A stretch of DNA of 10,511 nt from Verrucomicrobiales bacterium. Lineage in GTDB: Bacteria; Verrucomicrobiota; Verrucomicrobiia; Verrucomicrobiales; Verrucomicrobiaceae. Numbering within the stretch: the first letter of the stretch is position 1; each line of letters starts with the position of its first letter. The stretch lies in the NCBI GenBank assembly GCA_003506995.1, contig DNXB01000253.1, positions 1-10,511 of the forward strand. Reading direction: 5' to 3'. The position numbers and the translations under genes were made by a program. The notes beneath the pieces were generated by a model that had not been told where the DNA came from, did no database searches, and saw nothing but the letters and a program-made list of their open reading frames with translations. This document shows, piece after piece, positions 1-6,593 of this stretch.

Positions 1-116
1 CGTTTGCCAGACGGCTGACCAAAGCAGGCTTCAAGGTCGAAACGGTGGCGGCGAAGGCCTACCCGCAGGCGAAACGCTGCACGCACACGATCTTTGTGGC
101 GGATCGGAAAGGGTAA
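1..116 (+). CDS. C-terminal fragment of an unidentified protein
   Basis: An open frame enters from the left edge with codons beginning at base 3 and ends at TAA 114-116. The 37 visible residues end in ...KAGFKVETVAAKAYPQ followed by AKRCTHTIFVAD. A 'GF.V......KR' ending recalls the C-terminus of Rossmann-fold methyltransferases such as the MnmC/MnmD (DUF752) group, where 'AGF.V..' precedes a Gly/Lys/Arg stretch. Too little is present to assign it and the resemblance is only suggestive. It converges with the small minus-strand gene that ends at 197; the long hairpin at 123-198 lies seven bases past its stop codon and may terminate its transcript. Confidence 0.5.
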   Translation, partial: FARRLTKAGFKVETVAAKAYPQAKRCTHTIFVADRKG

Positions 117-122
117 GCGAAG

Positions 123-198
123 GAGCCGTCAAGAAGTGGTCAAGCTTGGTCAAGGGTCGAGGCTGCACCTTGACCTCTTGACCACTCCTTGACGGCTC
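123..198. repeat. Long imperfect inverted repeat (strong hairpin) between convergent genes
   Basis: Bases 123-144 pair with 177-198 at 21 of 22 positions (one A/C mismatch at 134). A second stem of 8 bp (148-155 with 168-175) continues inward across a small asymmetric internal loop, leaving a terminal loop of about 12 nt. Each arm carries GTCAAG three times: 128-133, 139-144 and 149-154 on the left, and complementary CTTGAC at 169-174, 177-182 and 188-193 on the right. It sits between the stop at 116 (+) and the stop at 197 (-), so it could act as a bidirectional transcription terminator. It lacks a T-tract and is longer than a normal terminator, so a REP-like or MITE-like intergenic repeat is equally possible. 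Confidence 0.75.
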
Positions 199-478
199 AG
201 CTCTCCTTGAGTGCGTCCTCGCCAGAATCCTGTTCCTTCCCCTGCTCTCCCGCCTTCATGTCCGGCAGCGAGTCGAGATACAGCGCCTCCACCTTGTCCC
301 GCGCCCAGGGCGTGCGGCGGAGGAAGACGAGGCTGGATTTGATGCTGGGCTGCCAGTTGAAGCAGTTGATCGGGATCATACGCCCGAGCATCTCCCAGCC
401 GTAGTGCTCGACGAGCTGGGTGACGATCATCTGCAAGGTGATGCCATGGAGAGGATTTTTGGGGCCGGCGGCGTGCAT
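197..478 (-). CDS. VF530 family (DUF2132) small DNA-binding protein
   Basis: This 93-residue protein carries the hallmark blocks of the VF530/DUF2132 family: KNPLHGITL (residues 7-15), LVEHYGW (22-28), IPINCF (35-40) and PSIKSSLVFLRRTPWARDKV (44-63). The family is known from a Vibrio fischeri structure and is annotated as DNA-binding; its cellular role is not established. The last 25 residues are a charged Glu/Lys/Asp-rich tail outside the conserved core. I place the start at the ATG at 476-478, six residues before the conserved core, which fits the family's usual short N-terminus. An upstream ATG at 521-523 would add 15 Arg/Ser/Pro-rich residues. Neither has a convincing Shine-Dalgarno sequence. 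The gene is divergent from the one at 651 and convergent with the fragment at the left edge. Family assignment is secure; the start is not. Confidence 0.9.
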   Translation of the reverse strand: MHAAGPKNPLHGITLQMIVTQLVEHYGWEMLGRMIPINCFNWQPSIKSSLVFLRRTPWARDKVEALYLDSLPDMKAGEQGKEQDSGEDALKES

Positions 479-595
479 GGGGTGGGAAATCTTGGGCGGC
501 GATCTGCGGTGCCGCGTCCCCATCTAAGCACCGTCCGCCTGCGCGTCCATGCCTTCGCTTGAAATCTTGGCGGAGTTCGTGCGGTGACTCGCTCC

Positions 596-623
596 TTGAT
601 AACGCCCCCGCCTTCTCTAGCCT
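596..623 (+). promoter_or_regulatory. Candidate sigma70-type promoter for the gene at 651
   Basis: TTGATA at 596-601 matches five of six -35 consensus bases. After a 16-bp spacer, TAGCCT at 618-623 keeps the T, A and final T of a -10 box. The predicted transcript would begin near 630, about 20 nt before the ATG. The 479-650 spacer between the divergent VF530 gene and this one holds no other recognisable feature. The -10 match is weak, so this is only a candidate. Confidence 0.3.
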
Positions 624-650
624 CCGGGTCCGCGACTCCCAACACTCCTC

Positions 651-1532
651 ATGAGCCTTTACGATGAATTCCTCCAATGGGCCGGCAGCCTGAACGCGCA
701 GCAGGCGGCGGACTGGCTGCGGAATCTCGAATGGCAGCGGGTGGTGCCGGAGATCACGGGGAAGTTCATCGGCTTCCTGCTGGGCTTCTTCGCGAGCTGG
801 CTGCTGCTGTTTCGAAGGCATTTGAAAGCGCTGGACCGGCTGCGGCGCGGTGACTCGGACGACGTGCTGTTTCAGGCGCACTTCCTGGTCCCGGTGCCGG
901 GCACGGGCGAGTGCGTGCTCATTTTCCGCAACCTGATGCCGAGCACGACGGTGAACGAACTCTACGACAACCCCGCCGCCCGCAAGATCGTGCGCGAGAT
1001 GGCGGACATGACCAGCCTGAAAGACCCCGTGCTGCGCACCGAGTCGCAGCTCGGCTTTGAGGTGCTGAATGATGCCTTCAACCACATCGCCGGTCATCTC
1101 GCCACCACGCCGTTTTCACGCGAGACCTGGCTGTTTGCCATGACCTGCGAGGATCGCAAGGTGGTGCGCCGCAAGTGCGTGCGCTGCTTTCTCATCCGCC
1201 CGGGCGAGCTGGAGCAGTTCGCCAACTGGCGCTGGTGCCGCGACCATGTGCGCTGTGAGCAGCCCTGGCACTGGTACCGTGTCGTCGCGCTGCATCAGAT
1301 GGCCAAACAGTGGCAGAAAGAGGAGCAGGCCGCGCAGAATCCCGAATCGAAACCGCAGGGCATGCCGCTGGTGGACAAGCACGCCACGCACCGCCGCATC
1401 CGTCCGCTGTCCGCCGGGATTTACACGAATGAAAAGGCCGTTGGCACGCCGGTAACGATCCCCTGGGAATCGCAGGAGTGGGAGCTGAAAAAGCTCGGCC
1501 TCGACCTCCGCGATCCCACGTCTGGCGCATAG
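651..1532 (+). CDS. Single-pass membrane protein of unknown function
   Basis: I do not recognise a family for this 293-residue protein. One hydrophobic segment lies at about residues 37-54 (FIGFLLGFFASWLLLF) and is followed at once by RRHLKALDRLRR. By the positive-inside rule this puts the long C-terminal part (about 240 residues) in the cytoplasm and a short amphipathic N-terminus outside. The soluble part is rich in Trp, Arg and Cys; Cys occur at about 88, 166, 176, 179 (a CVRC pair), 196 and 202, with an aromatic stretch CEQPWHWYR near 202-210. The Cys are not spaced as a standard zinc finger. The C-terminal 70 residues are polar with a Gln/Glu-rich stretch. The next gene follows after 80 bp in the same direction and could be co-transcribed. 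ATG at 651 is the first in-frame start; no Shine-Dalgarno is visible. Confidence 0.75.
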   Translation: MSLYDEFLQWAGSLNAQQAADWLRNLEWQRVVPEITGKFIGFLLGFFASWLLLFRRHLKALDRLRRGDSDDVLFQAHFLVPVPGTGECVLIFRNLMPSTTVNELYDNPAARKIVREMADMTSLKDPVLRTESQLGFEVLNDAFNHIAGHLATTPFSRETWLFAMTCEDRKVVRRKCVRCFLIRPGELEQFANWRWCRDHVRCEQPWHWYRVVALHQMAKQWQKEEQAAQNPESKPQGMPLVDKHATHRRIRPLSAGIYTNEKAVGTPVTIPWESQEWELKKLGLDLRDPTSGA

Positions 1533-1558
1533 GAATGGCGGCGTGGAACAAATTCATC

Positions 1559-1588
1559 TTGTCGGCCGCCTTGGCTTCCGTGTAATCT
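1559..1588 (+). promoter_or_regulatory. Weak candidate promoter for the toroid gene
   Basis: TTGTCG (1559-1564) and TAATCT (1583-1588) are separated by 18 bp in the 80-bp gap before the ATG at 1613. The -10 keeps four of six consensus bases and the -35 three to four. If active, it would let the toroid gene be transcribed independently of the gene at 651. No Shine-Dalgarno precedes the ATG. Confidence 0.25.
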
Positions 1589-1612
1589 GCCGGGGAACAA
1601 CCCTCTCCAGCC

Positions 1613-3748
1613 ATGAACCCGTCGCAGCCAGGAAGCCAGCCGTCCGATCCGCAGCCGCAGCCGCCCCCCGGCCAGCCGGGAGCCACGCAGCCGCTGCCTC
1701 CAGGTTATATGCCACCTCCCGGTTACCCGCCGCAGATGCCGGGCTACCCGCAGGGCTACCCCATGCCGCAGGGTTATCCGCCGCAGATGCCGGGCTACCC
1801 CCAGGGCTACCCCATGCCGCAGGGTTACCCACCGCAGATGCCGGGCTACCCCCAGGGCTACCCCATGCCGCAGGGCTACCCGCCCCAGATGCCGGGTTAT
1901 CCGCCAGGGTATCCCATGCCCGGCGGCATGATGCCGACGATGCCGATGCCCGCAGTCATGCCGCCGACGGCTCCCGCGCCTGCCAGCTCCCCCGTGCCGG
2001 TGACCATGCCGGTGCCCGCCGCCGTGTCCCCTGCTTCGGCCCCCATCCCCACCGGGGTGGCCCCGGCGATGCCCGCGCCGAGCACGCCGATGGCGATGGC
2101 GGCGCCCGCGCCGAGCGATGAGGCATTCGCCGAGGCCGTCGTGGCGCATGTGGAAGGCGAGGTGTTTCATCCGCCCGCCCTGACACACATTGAGGTCGGA
2201 CCGCCGCCCAACAAGTTCGTGCAGATGTGGCGCAAGGCCGGTGGCAGCGCCCTGCTCATGAGCATACTCATTCACGCCGGGCTCGGCGTGCTGGCCTTGT
2301 TCATCGTGTTCAGCACCGGGGTGATGGACAAGCAGGTGGATTTCCTGCCCGGCGGGGGCACGGCGCAGGGCAAGCAGGCCAGCTCCGATTTGCAGCACAA
2401 GGTGCAGCAGAAGAAGCGCAGCTCGATCAACAAGACGATGCCGATGAAGAAGCTGGTGAGCACGAGCATGAACTCGGCGATCACGCTGCCGGAAGCGCCG
2501 CCGGACGCGCTGGACATGCCGGACGTGAGCGCTATGCTCGGCGGCGGGGCCTTGGGAGCGAGCGGCGGTTTTGGCACGGGCGGAGCCGGCGGCGGCTTTG
2601 GCAAAGGGATGGGCATGGGCGGGGCGGCGGGCTTTGTGACGCTGCCACCGTCGATGCGGGCGCGGTGCTCGACGCAGGAGCGCTTGGAGAAGCTGAGGCA
2701 GAACGGCGGGACGCCGGAATGCGAGGCGGCGGTGAGCGCGTCGTTGGAGTGGCTGAAGGGCAAGCAGAACGCGGACGGCTCCTGGGGGCGTGGAAACAAG
2801 GCCGCGATGACCGGCTTGGCGCTGCTGTGCTACCTGGGACGCTGCGAGACGCCGGAGTCGCCCTTCTATGGCGACAACGTGATGAAGGGCATCATTTACC
2901 TCATTGAATTGAGCAAAAAGAACCCGCACGGCATCTTTTCTGACAATTGGAAGGGAGAGGCCAATGGTGGCAAAGGCGGCTCTGGCACCTACGAGCACGG
3001 CATCGCCACCTACGCGCTGGGAGAGATGTACACTTTGGCCCGTCTTGGGGCCAAGCCCCTTCCTGGCATGCGCGAGGCATTTGAGAAAGGTGTCAAGGTC
3101 ATCATCGACAACCAGACGCCCAAGGGTGCCTGGGCTTACGGCGGCAAAGAGCAGATTGTTTACAACAAGGCTGGAGGAGCCGACCTTTCTGTCGTCGGCT
3201 GGCAGTTCCAGGCCCTCAAGGCCGCCAAGAACACCAGTCTCAAGATCGACGGCCTGCACGCCTGCATCGGCAAGATGACCGATTACCTGGAAACCATGCA
3301 GACCAAGGACGGCGGCTTCGGTGGTCCGAACCGCGACGCGCACTACAACCAGTGGAGCCTCTCCGGCGTCGGCATCCTCGGTTTGCAGACCATGGCCAAG
3401 GGCAAGACCGCGCCCATCAAAAAGGGCATGAAATTCCTGACGGATTTCCTCACCGCCGAGCCGCTGGACTGGAACAAGAACTGCAACCTCTACTGCTGGT
3501 ACTACTACACCCAGGCTTACTTTCAGCAGGGCGGCGACGACTGGAAGTTCTACAACCAGCAGTTCCTCCCGCAGGTTCTCAGCGCCCAGCAGGCGGACGG
3601 TTCGTTCAAGCGCGGCCGGCCGAACTGGCCCGCCGGCGATGCCGCCGACGACATTTACCGCCAGTGCCTCTGCACCCTCCAGTTGGAGGTTTATTACCGC
3701 TACCTCAAGGTCGGTGACCGCGAGGAAAGCTCGTTCTTCGACAAATAA
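1613..3748 (+). CDS. Membrane-anchored prenyltransferase/squalene-oxidase-repeat (alpha/alpha toroid) protein
   Basis: This 711-residue protein has three parts. Residues 1-190 are low-complexity Pro/Gly/Gln/Tyr/Met then Ala/Pro sequence, including four 17-residue repeats (37-104) of the form GYPPQMPGYPQGYPMPQ. One hydrophobic helix at about 212-233 contains LLMSILIHAG, much like the N-terminal anchor of TonB-type proteins; basic residues before it (KFVQMWRK) suggest the N-terminus stays inside and the rest is exported. A Lys-rich then Gly-rich linker (about 250-340) leads to a toroid domain (about 348-700) with QW-like repeats: QNADGSWG (385-392), DLSVVGWQFQALKAAK (524-539), QTKDGGFGG (563-571) and QQADGSFKR (659-667). 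Related proteins are common in Planctomycetes and Verrucomicrobia. I see no DxDD motif of class II cyclases, so cyclase chemistry is unlikely and the role (binding or scaffold in the envelope) is unknown. The C-terminus is intact. Confidence 0.88.
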   Translation: MNPSQPGSQPSDPQPQPPPGQPGATQPLPPGYMPPPGYPPQMPGYPQGYPMPQGYPPQMPGYPQGYPMPQGYPPQMPGYPQGYPMPQGYPPQMPGYPPGYPMPGGMMPTMPMPAVMPPTAPAPASSPVPVTMPVPAAVSPASAPIPTGVAPAMPAPSTPMAMAAPAPSDEAFAEAVVAHVEGEVFHPPALTHIEVGPPPNKFVQMWRKAGGSALLMSILIHAGLGVLALFIVFSTGVMDKQVDFLPGGGTAQGKQASSDLQHKVQQKKRSSINKTMPMKKLVSTSMNSAITLPEAPPDALDMPDVSAMLGGGALGASGGFGTGGAGGGFGKGMGMGGAAGFVTLPPSMRARCSTQERLEKLRQNGGTPECEAAVSASLEWLKGKQNADGSWGRGNKAAMTGLALLCYLGRCETPESPFYGDNVMKGIIYLIELSKKNPHGIFSDNWKGEANGGKGGSGTYEHGIATYALGEMYTLARLGAKPLPGMREAFEKGVKVIIDNQTPKGAWAYGGKEQIVYNKAGGADLSVVGWQFQALKAAKNTSLKIDGLHACIGKMTDYLETMQTKDGGFGGPNRDAHYNQWSLSGVGILGLQTMAKGKTAPIKKGMKFLTDFLTAEPLDWNKNCNLYCWYYYTQAYFQQGGDDWKFYNQQFLPQVLSAQQADGSFKRGRPNWPAGDAADDIYRQCLCTLQLEVYYRYLKVGDREESSFFDK
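1721..1924 (+). repeat. Four tandem 51-bp in-frame repeats
   Basis: Units at 1721-1771, 1772-1822, 1823-1873 and 1874-1924 each encode a 17-residue GYPPQMPGYPQGYPMPQ-type unit. The first three differ at only a few, mostly third-codon, positions. The fourth is more diverged (Gln to Pro and a final Gly). The repeat unit is a multiple of three, so copy-number change by slippage or recombination keeps the frame. It is coding and has no unique spacers, so it is not a CRISPR array. Confidence 0.9.
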
Positions 3749-3753
3749 GCGTT

Positions 3754-3781
3754 GGCCGCGCCGGCTTCACACCGGCCGGCC
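3754..3781. terminator. GC-rich hairpin between convergent genes
   Basis: GGCCG(c)GCCGG at 3754-3764 pairs with CCGGCCGGCC at 3772-3781 around the loop CTTCACA, giving a 10-bp stem with one bulged base. It begins six bases after the toroid gene's TAA and covers the stop codon (3767-3769) of the convergent DUF1460 gene. With only 18 bp between the two coding regions, this is the natural place for a shared terminator. It has no T-tract on either strand, so its strength is uncertain. Confidence 0.5.
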
Positions 3782-4651
3782 CACGATGATGCCCGCGTGG
3801 CTCTTGATCCCGGCCAGGTAGTCGTGGATGGACTTGTCCACGACGACTTTTTTGTGCGTGAGCGAGGCGTGCATGAAGCGGCACACGCCATCCTGCGTCC
3901 GCAAGGCCAGGCCGACATGCGAGCAGAACACATGCGCGCGGTTCGTCACGATGCCGATGATGTCGCCGCTGTGAATGCGCGGCTCACAGGCCGCGACCTG
4001 CTGCTTCGGGATGTAATCAAACGGCACGCGCTCCAGCCGTGCCTCGATCTGCCGCATGGCCGGAACCAGCGCCGGATTGGCCCGCAGATAGCGGTAGAGT
4101 TTCGGATTCAGCGACATCTCGTCGTTGCCGCGACCGGTCAGCCGCACCACGGGTCCGACTTCACGCGTCACATAGCGGATATTGCCACGCACGGCATTGT
4201 CGGTGAACCATTCGTCCAGATAATGAATGCGGTCGAGGTAATGGCCCCGGCACACACCGCCTCGGTAGCGAGTCCACTCGATCTGCCGCAGCAGGTCAGA
4301 GGGCGAGTAGCCGCGCTGGCGTTTGCCGACCATTCGCGCCAGCCCCAGCGCCATCTCGAAAAAAGTCCAGCAGTCCAGCCCGTTGAAGTTCACGGAGGGG
4401 GATTCGACGCGGTCGTCGATCTCCAGCGTCCAGGCCGTGTATTTCGTGCCGAGCATGGCCTGGCCGAATTGCGCCACGCGCGTGCCCATCGGCAGCGCGG
4501 CCCAGTTTTCCACCGCCGCCCGCGCCATGATCTGCTGAAACTTTTCCCTGCCGAGGAAGGTCACGTTTTGCGGCAGGAACTCAGCCGCGTGGGCGAGCGA
4601 GGAACCTGCGCCCAGCAGGCCCAGTTGAAGGAAATGGCGGCGTTGCATCAT
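3767..4651 (-). CDS. Tat-exported DUF1460 protein (N-acetylmuramoyl-L-alanine amidase-like)
   Basis: The 294-residue protein starts with a twin-arginine signal: RRHFLQLG (residues 4-11), a hydrophobic stretch, and a likely cleavage after AHA (20-22). The mature part matches DUF1460/PF07313, an NlpC/P60-like cysteine peptidase fold. FNGLDCWTFFE (89-99) carries the probable nucleophile Cys94. A later block around SGDIIGIVTNRAHVF then CSHVGLAL contains the probable catalytic His245, and FMHAS (259-263) is another typical family block. The expected role is cleavage of peptidoglycan peptide or amide bonds in the periplasm; the exact bond is not known from sequence. I use ATG at 4649-4651. A TTG at 4661-4663 would add four residues and overlap the upstream gene's stop by four bases. 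The eight-base gap to the TPM gene implies co-transcription and possibly coupled translation. Confidence 0.88.
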   Translation of the reverse strand: MMQRRHFLQLGLLGAGSSLAHAAEFLPQNVTFLGREKFQQIMARAAVENWAALPMGTRVAQFGQAMLGTKYTAWTLEIDDRVESPSVNFNGLDCWTFFEMALGLARMVGKRQRGYSPSDLLRQIEWTRYRGGVCRGHYLDRIHYLDEWFTDNAVRGNIRYVTREVGPVVRLTGRGNDEMSLNPKLYRYLRANPALVPAMRQIEARLERVPFDYIPKQQVAACEPRIHSGDIIGIVTNRAHVFCSHVGLALRTQDGVCRFMHASLTHKKVVVDKSIHDYLAGIKSHAGIIVGRPV

Positions 4652-4659
4652 GGTCGTGC

Positions 4660-5283
4660 TCAATACAGGCTTTCAGCAGGTTCCAGGGCGCTTTCATCAT
4701 CAGCCGTTGAGTCCAGCCACTGGCGGTCTTCCACCAGGCCGAATTGTTTGGGGATCATCTGGCAGACCTCGCTCAACTGCCGGTCCAGCTCACGGGTGAA
4801 CGCCTCAATGGCCTGTCCATACTGCCCGCGCAGCAGGGCTTGCCGGGCGGCCTGGAGGCAGCTCTGCAAACGTGTCTCCTGGACGAAGGGCTCCAGTCCG
4901 TAGCCAGGCATCGTGACCGCCTGGGCGGCACCCGTGTCGATGAGCAGCATCACCAGCCGGTTGTCACCGCCTTTTTCCACCGCGCTGGTGAGCTGACCGC
5001 GATTGAAGAGCCAGAAGGCGTAAGCGCTCAACGGAGCCTGCGCAGGAACTTCGGTCAAAACCGCCGCGACGGTCAGTTGAGGGAACCGCCGTTCCACCTG
5101 ATGGATCACGCGCAGCGCCCGCTTCCTCTCAAACGCGCCTAAAACGCCGGTCAAATCTGCCAGCGGCGGGGTTAAACGCGGCGGGATGCCAAAAGCACGG
5201 TCAGCGGCCTCCAGCGAAAAACCGCACTGCCGGCAGGCAACGTCGGTTTCAATCGCAGGAGTTCGGCAGGCAGGACAGAGCAC
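4660..5283 (-). CDS. Zinc-ribbon plus TPM-domain protein
   Basis: The first 21 residues form a four-Cys zinc ribbon, CPAC (3-6) and CRQC (17-20). Residues about 38-165 match the TPM (TLP18.3/Psb32/MOLO-1) fold: LADLTGVLGAFE at the start, AYAFWLFNRGQL in the middle, RLVMLLIDTGAAQAV, then the characteristic PGYGLEPFVQE (126-136) and a GQYGQAIEAF helix (153-162). Most TPM proteins have a signal peptide and a C-terminal membrane helix. This one has neither and has the zinc ribbon in front, so it is probably cytoplasmic. TPM proteins are linked to photosystem repair in plants and envelope functions in bacteria; the activity here is unknown. The start is GTG at 5281-5283 because the zinc ribbon begins immediately after it. 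It lies 39 bp downstream of the SDR gene and eight bases upstream of the DUF1460 gene. Confidence 0.85.
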   Translation of the reverse strand: MLCPACRTPAIETDVACRQCGFSLEAADRAFGIPPRLTPPLADLTGVLGAFERKRALRVIHQVERRFPQLTVAAVLTEVPAQAPLSAYAFWLFNRGQLTSAVEKGGDNRLVMLLIDTGAAQAVTMPGYGLEPFVQETRLQSCLQAARQALLRGQYGQAIEAFTRELDRQLSEVCQMIPKQFGLVEDRQWLDSTADDESALEPAESLY

Positions 5284-5322
5284 GGGGGGACTCTAAAACC
5301 CGCCGACACGTTTGCGCAATGA

Positions 5323-6126
5323 TCATTCCTTGCCATGACGCCAGCGCAGCAGCACTCGCAGCAGACCGCGTGGCAGCAGGCGAAAGACACGCGAGGCAAT
5401 GGCGACACCAGCGCCTGGAAACACGCACGCCTCGGCCTGCTGTAGCGCTCCCAACGCGCGCCGCACCACTTGCGTGGGCGGAATGCGCAGCAGTGACTGG
5501 CCTTCGCGGTTGGTGTCCGTTCCAACCGCGCGTTTGGCGTTCTGGCTGAAGTTGGTCGGCGTCGGTCCTGGGCAGACACAGGTCACGGTGATGTTTTGCG
5601 GGGCCAGTTCCACGGCCAGCGCCTCGGAAAAGCTCGTCACATAGGCTTTCGAGGCCGCGTACACCGCCAGATCCGGCATCGGCAGGGTGGAAGCCAGCGA
5701 ACTGACGTTTAGCACGCCTCCAGGTCGTTCCAGCCTCGGCAGCAAGGCATGCGTGAGCATCGTGAGCGCCGTGATGTTCAGCTCGATCTGCGTACGGGTC
5801 TTTTCCGCTGAGGAGCTGGCAAAATCGCCGTAATCGCCCATGCCCGCGTTGTTGATGAGCAGGTTGGGTTTCAGGCCCTTGGCATCGAGAAACGCGAGCA
5901 CCGCATTCCTTCCCACGTCCGTCGCCAGATCGGCCACGCAGCAGAAAACTTGGACCGGGAAGGCTTGCAGCTCGTTTTTCACCGCCTCCAGCGCGTCGGC
6001 ACGTCGTGCCACCAGCACGAGCGACTGTGCTTGCGGGGCGAGCTGCCGGGCAAATTCCGCCCCGAGGCCCGAAGAGGCTCCCGTGATCACCGCACGGCAG
6101 TTTTTGAGTGGAAATCCGTTCGCCAT
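5323..6126 (-). CDS. Short-chain dehydrogenase/reductase (classical SDR)
   Basis: This 267-residue NAD(P)-dependent oxidoreductase shows all classical SDR landmarks: the cofactor loop TGASSGLG (15-22), ARR after the second strand (40-42), which favours NADPH, NNAG (92-95), Asn118, the catalytic Ser142/Ser143, YxxxK as Tyr156 and Lys160, and PGP (186-188). It resembles the DltE/YqjQ-type SDRs; the substrate cannot be read from sequence. The C-terminus is basic and Leu-rich (RLLPRGLLRVLLRWRHGKE), which may associate with membranes. The start is ATG at 6124-6126, with AAGG six bases upstream, one of the few visible Shine-Dalgarno-like sequences in the window. ATG 6127-6129 and GTG 6145-6147 are alternatives. 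It appears to head an operon with the TPM and DUF1460 genes. Confidence 0.92.
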   Translation of the reverse strand: MANGFPLKNCRAVITGASSGLGAEFARQLAPQAQSLVLVARRADALEAVKNELQAFPVQVFCCVADLATDVGRNAVLAFLDAKGLKPNLLINNAGMGDYGDFASSSAEKTRTQIELNITALTMLTHALLPRLERPGGVLNVSSLASTLPMPDLAVYAASKAYVTSFSEALAVELAPQNITVTCVCPGPTPTNFSQNAKRAVGTDTNREGQSLLRIPPTQVVRRALGALQQAEACVFPGAGVAIASRVFRLLPRGLLRVLLRWRHGKE

Positions 6127-6156
6127 CATGAGCCTTAGCAGTAACACAGTTCACGC

Positions 6157-6507
6157 ATGACCATCAACCAGCTTTCCACGCAGAATCCGTTTACCACCAA
6201 GGACGGCAGCACCATCCGCAGCATCCTCGACCGCACGAACGCCCCCGTGCAAAACCAAAGCCTCGCCGAGGCCGTCGTCCCCGTCGGCCGGCCGACCGAA
6301 CGCCATTACCACAAGCTCAGTGAGGAGTTCTACTTCATCCTCGAAGGCACCGGCACGATGGAAATCGACGGCGAAACCCGCGAAGTCGGCCCCTGCGATG
6401 CCATTCTCATCCCACCCGGTGCCTGGCACCAAATCACCGCGAGTCAAACCCTCCGCTTCCTCTGCTGCTGCGCCCCGCCTTACACGCACGAAGATACTTT
6501 TTTCTAA
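6157..6507 (+). CDS. Small single-domain cupin protein
   Basis: The 116-residue protein is one cupin_2 beta-barrel. Motif 1 follows G(X)5HxH(X)4E(X)6G exactly, from Gly44 through His50, His52 and Glu57 to Gly64. Motif 2 is CDAILIPPGAWH (80-91), giving the fourth metal ligand His91. Cys80 replaces the usual Gly of the 'GD' turn, and the final Asn of motif 2 is absent. A CCC run lies at 103-105. Such proteins bind Fe, Mn, Zn or Ni and act as small enzymes (isomerases, dioxygenases) or sugar-binding units; the substrate is unknown. The gene is divergent from the SDR gene with only 30 bp between the start codons. The ATG at 6157 fits the family N-terminus; no Shine-Dalgarno is seen. Confidence 0.9.
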   Translation: MTINQLSTQNPFTTKDGSTIRSILDRTNAPVQNQSLAEAVVPVGRPTERHYHKLSEEFYFILEGTGTMEIDGETREVGPCDAILIPPGAWHQITASQTLRFLCCCAPPYTHEDTFF

Positions 6508-6593
6508 AAGTGTCCTGTTAAAATGGGGTTGATAACGGTGTACAGCGCGTGCAGTTCGCCCAAGGGCTCGTGTTCTCCCGCTCGCCGAGCGAA

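Noticed and set aside
150..1097. A 315-codon minus-strand open frame over the VF530 gene and the membrane-protein gene
   Set aside because: It overlaps two better-supported genes, its product is Arg/Ala/Gln-rich without recognisable motifs, and it results from GC-rich codon bias.
1721..1924. CRISPR-like tandem repeat
   Set aside because: The units are contiguous, have no spacers and encode an in-frame protein repeat.
1421..3343. A 640-codon open frame on the minus strand opposite the toroid gene
   Set aside because: It is antisense to a gene with clear domains, and its product is His/Arg/Gly low-complexity sequence reflecting the complement of Pro/Gly-rich and GC-rich codons.
1613..3748. 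Reading the toroid protein as a functional squalene-hopene cyclase
   Set aside because: QW-like repeats are present but I see no DxDD motif, and the toroid domain is far shorter than a two-domain cyclase.
3752..4903. A 383-codon plus-strand open frame opposite the DUF1460 and TPM genes
   Set aside because: It is a shadow of two genes with clear family motifs and its product has no recognisable domain.
6496..6511. AT-rich inverted repeat ACTTTT-TTCT-AAAAGT over the cupin stop codon
   Set aside because: The stem is short and AT-rich, overlaps coding sequence and is not followed by a T-tract, so it is a poor terminator.
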